The notes below the pieces were generated by a model. That model did no database searches. It saw only the letters and a list, made by a program, of their open reading frames with translations, and was not told where the DNA came from. From assembly GCF_019649055.1 (NCBI RefSeq), contig NW_026570223.1:2790001-2854000 (forward strand): a stretch of 64,000 nucleotides of DNA, read 5' to 3'. This DNA comes from Paramacrobiotus metropolitanus (taxonomy: Eukaryota; Tardigrada; Eutardigrada; Parachela; Macrobiotidae). Positions 1-13,200 of this stretch are shown here, one piece after another (within the stretch, counting starts at the first letter, position 1; each line of letters starts with the position of its first letter). The position numbers were made by a program, and so were the translations under genes.

Positions 1-3000
1 ACTGACACGACGACAAGCACCGCCAGTACGTCGACGGACACTAGCACCGATACCAGCACGTCTACAGTGTCCAGTACGGATACTACCACTGACACGACAT
101 CGACGTCCACGGACACGACCACCAGTACTGACACAACGTCCACGTCCACGGACACGACCACCAGTGCTGACAGGTAACTTAGCGGCGACGGGACTTGTAA
201 CATTGAGATTGTGTTTCTGAGTGCGGTCGGCCGAATGGAATGTTTTGGAGAATAGCAAAGCCCCCGGTTTTTGCACGCAGGAAAGAGTAGGCAGTCGAGA
301 ACGGGTTGGGAGTCTGACATAACGCGCTTAGCTCCAAGGGGGTAGTGGATTAGTCGGAGCAGTGAGAAAAATCGTTGAGCACATGCTGGCCTAGCGCCAG
401 CCGGTCTTAGGCTAGCAGCCAAAAGCATCATGATCACAGGGAGTGCTGACCGGCATGTTCTATCTTTGCTGCAGCACTACCGACACAACAACCACTCCCA
501 CCACGACAGACACGACAACAACCGCGACCAGTACTGATACGACAACGGACACTACCACAACTGACACGACGACAAGCACCGCCAGTACGTCGACGGACAC
601 TAGCACCGATACCAGCACGTCTACAGTGTCCAGTACGGATACTACCACTGACACGACATCGACGTCCACGGACACGACCACCAGTACTGACACAACGTCC
701 ACGTCCACGGACACGACCACCAGTACTGACAGGTAACTTAGCGGCGACGGGACTTGTAACATTGAGATTGTGTTTCTGAGTGCGGTCGGCCGAATGGAAT
801 GTTTTGGAGAATAGCAAAGCCCCCGGTTTTTGCACGCAGGAAAGAGTAGGCAGTCGAGAACGGGTTGGGAGTCTGACATAACGCGCTTAGCTCCAAGGGG
901 TAGTGGATTAGTCGGAGCAGTGAGAAAAATCGTTGAGCACATGCTGGCCTAGCGCCAGCCGGTCTTAGGCTAGCAGCCAAAAGCATCATGATCACAGGGA
1001 GTGCTGACCGGCATGTTGTATCTTTGCTGCAGCACTACCGACACAACAACCACTCCCACCACGACAGACACGACAACAACCGCGACCAGTACTGATACGA
1101 CAACGGACACTACCACAACTGACACGACGACAAGCACCGCCAGTACGTCGACGGACACTAGCACCGATACCAGCACGTCTACAGTGTCCAGTACGGATAC
1201 TACCACTGACACGACATCGACGTCCACGGACACGACCACCAGTACTGACACAACGTCCACGTCCACGGACACGACCACCAGTGCTGACAGGTAACTTAGC
1301 GGCGACGGGACTTGTAACATTGAGATTGTGTTTCTGAGTGCGGTCGGCCGAATGGAATGTTTTGGAGAATAGCAAAGCCCCCGGTTTTTGCACGCAGGAA
1401 AGAGTAGGCAGTCGAGAACGGGTTGGGAGTCTGACATAACGCGCTTAGCTCCAAGGGGGTAGTGGATTAGTCGGAGCAGTGAGAAAAATCGTTGAGCACA
1501 TGCTGGCCTAGCGCCAGCCGGTCTTAGGCTAGCAGCCAAAAGCATCATGATCACAGGAGTGCTGACCGGCATGTTCTATCTTTGCTGCAGCACTACCGAC
1601 ACAACAACCACTCCCACCACGACAGACACGACAACAACCGCGACCAGTACTGATACGACAACGGACACTACCACAACTGACACGACGACAAGCACCGCCA
1701 GTACGTCGACGGACACTAGCACCGATACCAGCACGTCTACAGTGTCCAGTACGGATACTACCACTGACACGACATCGACGTCCACGGACACGACCACCAG
1801 TACTGACACAACGTCCACGTCCACGGACACGACCACCAGTACTGACAGGTAACTTAGCGGCGACGGGACTTGTAACATTGAGATTGTGTTTCTGAGTGCG
1901 GTCGGCCGAATGGAATGTTTTGGAGAATAGCAAAGCCCCCGGTTTTTGCACGCAGGAAAGAGTAGGCAGTCGAGAACGGGTTGGGAGTCTGACATAACGC
2001 GCTTAGCTCCAAGGGGGTAGTGGATTAGTCGGAGCAGTGAGAAAAATCGTTGAGCACATGCTGGCCTAGCGCCAGCCGGTCTTAGGCCAGCAGCCAAAAG
2101 CATCATGGTCACAGGGAGTGCTGACCGGCATGTTGTATCTTTGCTGCAGCACTACCGACACAACAACCACTCCCACCACGACAGACACGACAACAACCGC
2201 GACCAGTACTGATACGACAACGGACACTACCACAACTGACACGACGACAAGCACCGCCAGTACGTCGACGGACACTAGCACCGATACCAGCACGTCTACA
2301 GTGTCCAGTACGGATACTACCACTGACACGACATCGACGTCCACGGACACGACCACCAGTACTGACACAACGTCCACGTCCACGGACACGACCACCAGTA
2401 CTGACAGGTAACTTAGCGGCGACGGGACTTGTAACATTGAGATTGTGTTTCTGAGTGCGGTCGGCCGAATGGAATGTTTTGGAGAATAGCAAAGCCCCCG
2501 GTTTTTGCACGCAGGAAAGAGTAGGCAGTCGAGAACGGGTTGGGAGTCTGACATAACGCGCTTAGCTCCAAGGGGGTAGTGGATTAGTCGGAGCAGTGAG
2601 AAAAATCGTTGAGCACATGCTGGCCTAGCGCCAGCCGGTCTTAGGCTAGCAGCCAAAAGCATCATGATCACAGGGAGTGCTGACCGGCATGTTGTATCTT
2701 TGCTGCAGCACTACCGACACAACTACCACTCCCACCACGACAGACACGACAACAACCGCGACCAGTACTGATACGACAACGGACACTACCACAACTGACA
2801 CGACGACAAGCACCGCCAGTACGTCGACGGACACTAGCACCGATACCAGCACGTCTACAGTGTCCAGTACGGATACTACCACTGACACGACATCGACGTC
2901 CACGGACACGACCACCAGTACTGACACAACGTCCACGTCCACGGACACGACCACCAGTACTGACAGGTAACTTAGCGGCGACGGGACTTGTAACATTGAG

Positions 3001-6000
3001 ATTGTGTTTCTGAGTGCGGTCGGCCGAATGGAATGTTTTGGAGAATAGCAAAAGCCCCCGGTTTTAGCACGCAGGAAAGAGTAGGCAGTCGAGAACGGGT
3101 TGGGAGTCTGACATAACGCGCTTAGCTCCAAGGGGTAGTGGATTAGTCGGAGCAGTGAGAAAAATCGTTGAGCACATGCTGGCCTAGCGCCAGCCGGTCT
3201 TAGGCTAGCAGCCAAAAGCATCATGATCACAGGAGTGCTGACCGGCATGTTGTATCTTTGCTGCAGCACTACCGACACAACAACCACTCCCACCACGACA
3301 GACACGACAACAACCGCGACCAGTACTGATACGACAACGGACACTACCACAACTGACACGACGACAAGCACCGCCAGTACGTCGACGGACACTAGCACCG
3401 ATACCAGCACGTCTACAGTGTCCAGTACGGATACTACCACTGACACGACATCGACGTCCACGGACACGACCACCAGTACTGACACAACGTCCACGTCCAC
3501 GGACACGACCACCAGTACTGACAGGTAACTTAGCGGCGACGGGACTTGTAACATTGAGATTGTGTTTCTGAGTGCGGTCGGCCGAATGGAATGTTTTGGA
3601 GAATAGCAAAGCCCCCGGTTTTTAGCACGCAGGAAAGAGTAGGCAGTCGAGAACGGGTTGGGAGTCTGACATAACGCGCTTAGCTCCAAGGGGTAGTGGA
3701 TTAGTCGGAGCAGTGAGAAAAATCGTTGAGCACATGCTGGCCTAGCGCCAGCCGGTCTTAGGCCAGCAGCCAAAAGCATCATGATCACAGGGAGTGCTGA
3801 CCGGCATGTTGTATCTTTGCTGCAGCACTACCGACACAACAACCACTCCCACCACGACAGACACGACAACAACCGCGACCAGTACTGATACGACAACGGA
3901 CACTACCACAACTGACACGACGACAAGCACCGCCAGTACGTCGACGGACACTAGCACCGATACCAGCACGTCTACAGTGTCCAGTACGGATACTACCACT
4001 GACACGACATCGACGTCCACGGACACGACCACCAGTACTGACACAACGTCCACGTCCACGGACACGACCACCAGTGCTGACAGGTAACTTAGCGGCGACG
4101 GGACTTTGTAACATTGAGATTGTGTTTCTGAGTGCGGTCGGCCGAATGGAATGTTTTGGAGAATAGCAAAGCCCCCGGTTTTTGCACGCAGGAAAGAGTA
4201 GGCAGTCGAGAACGGGTTGGGAGTCTGACATAACGCGCTTAGCTCCAAGGGGTAGTGGATTAGTCGGAGCAGTGAGAAAAATCGTTGAGCACATGCTGGC
4301 CTAGCGCCAGCCGGTCTTAGGCCAGCAGCCAAAAGCATCATGATCACAGGGAGTGCTGACCGGCATGTTGTATCTTTGCTGCAGCACTACCGACACAACA
4401 ACCACTCCCACCACGACAGACACGACAACAACCGCGACCAGTACTGATACGACAACGGACACTACCACAACTGACACGACGACAAGCACCGCCAGTACGT
4501 CGACGGACACTAGCACCGATACCAGCACGTCTACAGTGTCCAGTACGGATACTACCACTGACACGACATCGACGTCCACGGACACGACCACCAGTACTGA
4601 CACAACGTCCACGTCCACGGACACGACCACCAGTACTGACAGGTAACTTAGCGGCGACGGGACTTGTAACATTGAGATTGTGTTTCTGAGTGCGGTCGGC
4701 CGAATGGAATGTTTTGGAGAATAGCAAAGCCCCGGTTTTGCACGCAGGAAAGAGTAGGCAGTCGAGAACGGGTTGGGAGTCTGACATAACGCGCTTAGCT
4801 CCAAGGGGGTAGTGGATTAGTCGGAGCAGTGAGAAAAATCGTTGAGCACATGCTGGCCTAGCGCCAGCCGGTCTTAGGCTAGCAGCCAAAAGCATCATGA
4901 TCACAGGGAGTGCTGACCGGCATGTTCTATCTTTGCTGCAGCACTACCGACACAACAACCACTCCCACCACGACAGACACGACAACAACCGCGACCAGTA
5001 CTGATACGACAACGGACACTACCACAACTGACACGACGACAAGCACCGCCAGTACGTCGACGGACACTAGCACCGATACCAGCACGTCTACAGTGTCCAG
5101 TACGGATACTACCGCTGACACGACATCGACGTCCACGGACACGACCACCAGTACTGACACAACGTCCACGTCCACGGACACGACCACCAGTACTGACAGG
5201 TAACTTAGCAGCGACGGGACTTGTAACATTGAGATTGTGTTTCTGAGTGCGGTCGGCCAAATGGAATGTTTTGGAGAATAGCAAAGCCCCCGGTTTTAGC
5301 ACGCAGGAAAGAGTAGGCAGTCGAGAACGGGTTGGGCGTCTGACATAACGCGCTTAGCTCCAAGGGGGTAGTGGATTAGTCGGAGCAGTGAGAAAAATCG
5401 TTGAGCACATGCTGGCCTAGCGCCAGCCGGTCTTAGGCTAGCAGCCAAAAGCATCATGACCACAGGAGTGCTGACCGGCATGTTCTATCTTTGCTGCAGC
5501 ACTACCGACACAACAACCACTCCCACCACGACAGACACGACAACAACCGCGACCAGTACTGATACGACAACGGACACTACCACAACTGACACGACGACAA
5601 GCACCGCCAGTACGTCGACGGACACTAGCACCGATACCAGCACGTCTACAGTGTCCAGTACGGATACTACCACTGACACGACATCGACGTCCACGGACAC
5701 GACCACCAGTACTGACACAACGTCCACGTCCACGGACACGACCACCAGTACTGACAGGTAACTTAGCGGCGACGGGACTTGTAACATTGAGATTGTGTTT
5801 CTGAGTGCGGTCGGCCGAATGGAATGTTATGGAGAATAGCAAAGCCCCCGGTTTTGCACGCAGGAAAGAGTAGGCAGTCGAGAACGGGTTGGGAGTCTGA
5901 CATAACGCGCTTAGCTCCAAGGGGTAGTGGATTAGTCGGAGCAGTGAGAAAAATCGTTGAGCACATGCTGGCCTAGCGCCAGCCGGTCTTAGGCCAGCAG

Positions 6001-9000
6001 CCAAAAGCATCATGATCACAGGAGTGCTGACCGGCATGTTGTATCTTTGCTGCAGCACTACCGACACAACAACCACTCCCACCACGACAGACACGACAAC
6101 AACCGCGACCAGTACTGATACGACAACGGACACTACCACAACTGACACGACGACAAGCACCGCCAGTACGTCGACGGACACTAGCACCGATACCAGCACG
6201 TCTACAGTGTCCAGTACGGATACTACCACTGACACGACATCGACGTCCACGGACACGACCACCAGTACTGACACAACGTCCACGTCCACGGACACGACCA
6301 CCAGTACTGACAGGTAACTTAGCGGCGACGGGACTTGTAACATTGAGATTGTGTTTCTGAGTGCGGTCGGCCGAATGGAATGTTTTGGAGAATAGCAAAG
6401 TCCCCGGTTTTTGCACGCAGGAAAGAGTAGGCAGGCGAGAACGGGTTGGGAGTCTGACATAACGCGCTTAGCTCCAAGGGGGTAGTGGATTAGTCGGAGC
6501 AGTGAGAAAAATCGTTGAGCACATGCTGGCCAGGCGCCAGCCGGTCTTAGGCCAGCAGCCAAAAGCATCATGGTCACAGGGAGTGCTGACCGGCATGTTC
6601 TATCTTTGCTGCAGCACTACCGACACAACAACCACTCCCACCACGACAGACACGACAACAACCGCGACCAGTACTGATACGACAACGGACACTACCACAA
6701 CTGACACGACGACAAGCACCGCCAGTACGTCGACGGACACTAGCACCGATACCAGCACGTCTACAGTGTCCAGTACGGATACTACCACTGACACGACATC
6801 GACGTCCACGGACACGACCACCAGTACTGACACAACGTCCACGTCCACGGACACGACCACCAGTACTGACAGGTAACTTAGCGGCGACGGGACTTGTAAC
6901 ATTGAGATTGTGTTTCTGAGTGCGGTCGGCCGAATGGAATGTTTTGGAGAATAGCAAAGCCCCGGTTTTGCACGCAGGAAAGAGTAGGCAGTCGAGAACG
7001 GGTTGGGAGTCTGACATAACGCGCTTAGCTCCAAGGGGTAGTGGATTAGTCGGAGCAGTGAGAAAAATCGTTGAGCACATGCTGGCCTAGCGCCAGCCGG
7101 TCTTAGGCCAGCAGCCAAAAGCATCATGATCACAGGAGTGCTGACCGGCATGTTCTATCTTTGCTGCAGCACTACCGACACAACAACCACTCCCACCACG
7201 ACAGACACGACAACAACCGCGACCAGTACTGATACGACAACGGACACTACCACAACTGACACGACGACAAGCACCGCCAGTACGTCGACGGACACTAGCA
7301 CCGATACCAGCACGTCTACAGTGTCCAGTACGGATACTACCACTGACACGACATCGACGTCCACGGACACGACCACCAGTACTGACACAACGTCCACGTC
7401 CACGGACACGACCACCAGTACTGACAGGTAACTTAGCGGCGACGGGACTTGTAACATTGAGATTGTGTTTCTGAGTGCGGTCGGCCGAATGGAATGTTAT
7501 GGAGAATAGCAAAGCCCCCGGTTTTTGCACGCAGGAAAGAGTAGGCAGTCGAGAACGGGTTGGGAGTCTGACATAACGCGCTTAGCTCCAAGGGGTAGTG
7601 GATTAGTCGGAGCAGTGAGAAAAATCGTTGAGCACATGCTGGCCTAGCGCCAGCCGGTCTTAGGCTAGCAGCCAAAAGCATCATGATCACAGGAGTGCTG
7701 ACCGGCATGTTGTATCTTTGCTGCAGCACTACCGACACAACAACCACTCCCACCACGACAGACACGACAACAACCGCGACCAGTACTGATACGACAACGG
7801 ACACTACCACAACTGACACGACGACAAGCACCGCCAGTACGTCGACGGACACTAGCACCGATACCAGCACGTCTACAGTGTCCAGTACGGATACTACCAC
7901 TGACACGACATCGACGTCCACGGACACGACCACCAGTACTGACACAACGTCCACGTCCACGGACACGACCACCAGTACTGACAGGTAACTTAGCGGCGAC
8001 GGGACTTGTAACATTGAGATTGTGTTTCTGAGTGCGGTCGGCCGAATGGAATGTTTTGGAGAATAGCAAAGCCCCCGGTTTTTGCACGCAGGAAAGAGTA
8101 GGCAGTCGAGAACGGGTTGGGAGTCTGACATAACGCGCTTAGCTCCAAGGGGTAGTGGATTAGTCGGAGCAGTGAGAAAAATCGTTGAGCACATGCTGGC
8201 CAGGCGCCAGCCGGTCTTAGGCCAGCAGCCAAAAGCATCATGGTCACAGGGAGTGCTGACCGGCATGTTCTATCTTTGCTGCAGCACTACCGACACAACA
8301 ACCACTCCCACCACGACAGACACGACAACAACCGCGACCAGTACTGATACGACAACGGACACTACCACAACTGACACGACGACAAGCACCGCCAGTACGT
8401 CGACGGACACTAGCACCGATACCAGCACGTCTACAGTGTCCAGTACGGATACTACCACTGACACGACATCGACGTCCACGGACACGACCACCAGTACTGA
8501 CACAACGTCCACGTCCACGGACACGACCACCAGTACTGACAGGTAACTTAGCGGCGACGGGACTTGTAACATTGAGATTGTGTTTCTGAGTGCGGTCGGC
8601 CGAATGGAATGTTTTGGAGAATAGCAAAGCCCCGGTTTTGCACGCAGGAAAGAGTAGGCAGTCGAGAACGGGTTGGGAGTCTGACATAACGCGCTTAGCT
8701 CCAAGGGGTAGTGGATTAGTCGGAGCAGTGAGAAAAATCGTTGAGCACATGCTGGCCTAGCGCCAGCCGGTCTTAGGCCAGCAGCCAAAAGCATCATGAT
8801 CACAGGGAGTGCTGACCGGCATGTTCTATCTTTGCTGCAGCACTACCGACACAACAACCACTCCCACCACGACAGACACGACAACAACCGCGACCAGTAC
8901 TGATACGACAACGGACACTACCACAACTGACACGACGACAAGCACCGCCAGTACGTCGACGGACACTAGCACCGATACCAGCACGTCTACAGTGTCCAGT

Positions 9001-10214
9001 ACGGATACTACCACTGACACGACATCGACGTCCACGGACACGACCACCAGTACTGACACAACGTCCACGTCCACGGACACGACCACCAGTACTGACAGGT
9101 AACTTAGCAGCGACGGGACTTGTAACATTGAGATTGTGTTTCTGAGTGCGGTCGGCCGAATGGAATGTTTTGGAGAATAGCAAAGCCCCCGGTTTTAGCA
9201 CGCAGGAAAGAGTAGGCAGTCGAGAACGGGTTGGGCGTCTGACATAACGCGCTTAGCTCCAAGGGGGTAGTGGATTAGTCGGAGCAGTGAGAAAAATCGT
9301 TGAGCACATGCTGGCCTAGCGCCAGCCGGTCTTAGGCTAGCAGCCAAAAGCATCATGATCACAGGGAGTGCTGACCGGCATGTTGTATCTTTGCTGCAGC
9401 ACTACCGACACAACAACCACTCCCACCACGACAGACACGACAACAACCGCGACCAGTACTGATACGACAACGGACACTACCACAACTGACACGACGACAA
9501 GCACCGCCAGTACGTCGACGGACACTAGCACCGATACCAGCACGTCTACAGTGTCCAGTACGGATACTACCACTGACACGACATCGACGTCCACGGACAC
9601 GACCACCAGTACTGACACAACGTCCACGTCCACGGACACGACCACCAGTACTGACAGGTAACTTAGCGGCGACGGGACTTGTAACATTGAGATTGTGTTT
9701 CTGAGTGCGGTCGGCCGAATGGAATGTTTTGGAGAATAGCAAAGCCCCCGGTTTTTGCACGCAGGAAAGAGTAGGCAGTCGAGAACGGGTTGGGAGTCTG
9801 ACATAACGCGCTTAGCTCCAAGGGGTAGTGGATTAGTCGGAGCAGTGAGAAAATCGTTGAGCACATGCTGGCCTAGCGCCAGCCGGTCTTAGGCTAGCAG
9901 CCAAAAGCATCATGATCACAGGGAGTGCTGACCGGCATGTTCTATCTTTGCTGCAGCACTACCGACACAACAACCACTCCCACCACGACAGACACGACAA
10001 CAACCGCGACCAGTACTGATACGACAACGGACACTACCACAACTGACACGACGACAAGCACCGCCAGTACGTCGACGGACACTAGCACCGATACCAGCAC
10101 GTCTACAGTGTCCAGTACGGATACTACCACTGACACGACATCGACGTCCACGGACACGACCACCAGTACTGACACAACGTCCACGTCCACGGACACGACC
10201 ACCAGTACTGACAG
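1..10214 (+). CDS. Array exons 1-19
   Basis: Exon 1 is cut by the window edge and ends at 173. The following exons, all 258 nt, start at 475, 1033, 1591, 2150, 2709, 3267, 3826, 4385, 4942, 5500, 6056, 6615, 7170, 7727, 8285, 8841, 9400 and 9957. All donors and acceptors are intact. Intron sequence upstream of several of these exons reads GCATGTTGTATC instead of the usual GCATGTTCTATC, a G/C variant in the pyrimidine tract (for example before 1033, 2150, 2709, 3267, 3826, 4385, 6056, 7727 and 9400). It is largely confined to this end of the array. The intron at 5200-5499 carries a rare haplotype shared with the far end of the array. Confidence 0.72.
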
Positions 10215-13200
10215 GTAACTTAGCGGCGACGGGACTTGTAACATTGAGATTGTGTTTCTGAGTGCGGTCGGCCGAATGGAATGTTTTGGAGAATAGCAAA
10301 GCCCCCGGTTTTTGCACGCAGGAAAGAGTAGGCAGTCGAGAACGGGTTGGGAGTCTGACATAACGCGCTTAGCTCCAAGGGGGTAGTGGATTAGTTGGAG
10401 CAGTGAGACAAATCGTTGAGCACATGCTGGCCATGCGCCAGCCGGTCTTAGGCCAGCAGCCAAACGCATCATGTTCACAGGGAGTGCTGACCGGCGTTTT
10501 CTATCTTTGCTGCAGCACTACCGACACAACAACCACTCCCACTACGACAGACACGACAACAACCGCGACCAGTACTGATACGACAACGGACACTACCACA
10601 ACTGACACGACGACAAGCACCGCCAGTACGTCGACGGACACTAGCACCGATACCAGCACGTCTACAGTGTCCAGTACGGATACTACCACTGACACGACAT
10701 CGACGTCCACGGACACGACCACCCGTACTGACACAACGTCCACGTCCACGGACACGACCACCAGTACTGACAGGTAACTTAGCGGCGACGGGACTTGTAA
10801 CATTGAGATTGTGTTTCTGAGTGCGGTCGGCCGAATGGAATGTTTTAGAGAATAGCAAAGCCCCGGTTTTGCACGCAGGAAAGAGTAGGCAGTCGAGAAC
10901 GGGTTGGGAGTCTGACATAACGCGCTTAGCTCCAAGGGGTAGTGGATTAGTCGGAGCAGTGAGAAAAATCGTTGAGCACATGCTGGCCTAGCGCCAGCCG
11001 GTCTTAGGCCAGCAGCCAAAAGCATCATGATCACAGGGAGTGCTGACCGGCATGTTCTATCTTTGCTGCAGCACTACCGACACAACAACCACTCCCACCA
11101 CGACAGACACGACAACAACCGCGACCAGTACTGATACGACAACGGACACTACCACAACTGACACGACGACAAGCACCGCCAGTACGTCGACGGACACTAG
11201 CACCGATACCAGCACGTCTACAGTGTCCAGTACGGATACTACCACTGACACGACATCGACGTCCACGGACACGACCACCAGTACTGACACAACGTCCACG
11301 TCCACGGACACGACCACCAGTACTGACAGGTAACTTAGCAGCGACGGGACTTGTAACATTGAGATTGTGTTTCTGAGTGCGGTCGGCCGAATGGAATGTT
11401 TTGGAGAATAGCAAAGCCCCGGTTTTTGCACGCAGGAAAGAGTAGGCAGTCGAGAACGGGTTGGGAGTCTGACATAACGCGCTTAGCTCCAAGGGGTAGT
11501 GGATTAGTCGGAGCAGTGAGAAAAATCGTTGAGCACATGCTGGCCTAGCGCCAGCCGGTCTTAGGCCAGCAGCCAAAAGCATCATGGTCACAGGGAGTGC
11601 TGACCGGCATGTTCTATCTTTGCTGCAGCACTACCGACACAACAACCACTCCCACCACGACAGACACGACAACAACCGCGACCAGTACTGATACGACAAC
11701 GGACACTACCACAACTGACACGACGACAAGCACCGCCAGTACGTCGACGGACACTAGCACCGATACCAGCACGTCTACAGTGTCCAGTACGGATACTACC
11801 ACTGACACGACATCGACGTCCACGGACACGACCACCAGTACTGACACAACGTCCACGTCCACGGACACGACCACCAATACTGACAGGTAACTTAGCAGCG
11901 ACGGGACTTGTAACATTGAGATTGTGTTTCTGAGTGCGGTCGGCCGAATGGAATGTTTTGGAGAATAGCAAAGCCCCCGGTTTTTGCACGCAGGAAAGAG
12001 TAGGCAGTCGAGAACGGGTTGGGAGTCTGACATAACGCGCTTAGCTCCAAGGGGTAGTGGATTAGTCGGAGCAGTGAGAAAATCGTTGAGCACATGCTGG
12101 CCAGGCGCCAGCCGGTCTTAGGCCAGCAGCCAAAAGCATCATGGTCACAGGAGTGCTGACCGGCATGTTCTATCTTTGCTGCAGCACTACCGACACAACA
12201 ACCACTCCCACCACGACAGACACGACAACAACCGCGACCAGTACTGATACGACAACGGACACTACCACAACTGACACGACGACAAGCACCGCCAGTACGT
12301 CGACGGACACTAGCACCGATACCAGCACGTCTACAGTGTCCAGTACGGATACTACCACTGACACGACATCGACGTCCACGGACACGACCACCAGTACTGA
12401 CACAACGTCCACGTCCACGGACACGACCACCAGTACTGACAGGTAACTTAGCAGCGACGGGACTTGTAACATTGAGATTGTGTTTCTGAGTGCGGTCGGC
12501 CGAATGGAATGTTTTGGAGAATAGCAAAGCCCCGGTTTTGCACGCAGGAAAGAGTAGGCAGTCGAGAACGGGTTGGGAGTCTGACATAACGCGCTTAGCT
12601 CCAAGGGGTAGTGGATTAGTCGGAGCAGTGAGAAAAATCGTTGAGCACATGCTGGCCAGGCGCCAGCCGGTCTTAGGCCAGCAGCCAAAAGCATCATGGT
12701 CACAGGGAGTGCTGACCGGCATGTTCTATCTTTGCTGCAGCACTACCGACACAACAACCACTCCCACCACGACAGACACGACAACAACCGCGACCAGTAC
12801 TGATACGACAACGGACACTACCACAACTGACACGACGACAAGCACCGCCAGTACGTCGACGGACACTAGCACCGATACCAGCACGTCTACAGTGTCCAGT
12901 ACGGATACTACCACTGACACGACATCGACGTCCACGGACACGACCACCAGTACTGACACAACGTCCACGTCCACGGACACGACCACTAGTACTGACAGGT
13001 AACTTAGCGGCGGCGGGACTTGTAACATTGAGATTGTGTTTCTGAGTGCGGTCGGCCGAATGGAATGTTTTGGAGAATAGCAAAGCCCCCGGTTTTGCAC
13101 GCAGGAAAGAGTAGGCAGTCGAGAACAGGTTTGGGAGTCTGACATAACGCGCTTAGCTCCAAGGGGTAGTGGATTAGTCGGAGCAGTGAGAAAAATCGTT

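Noticed and set aside
733-1032. tRNA or other structured RNA gene inside the array intron
   Set aside because: GCTCC...GGAGC and GCTGGC...GCCAGC hairpins exist, but no cloverleaf, A/B box or known RNA motif was recognisable.
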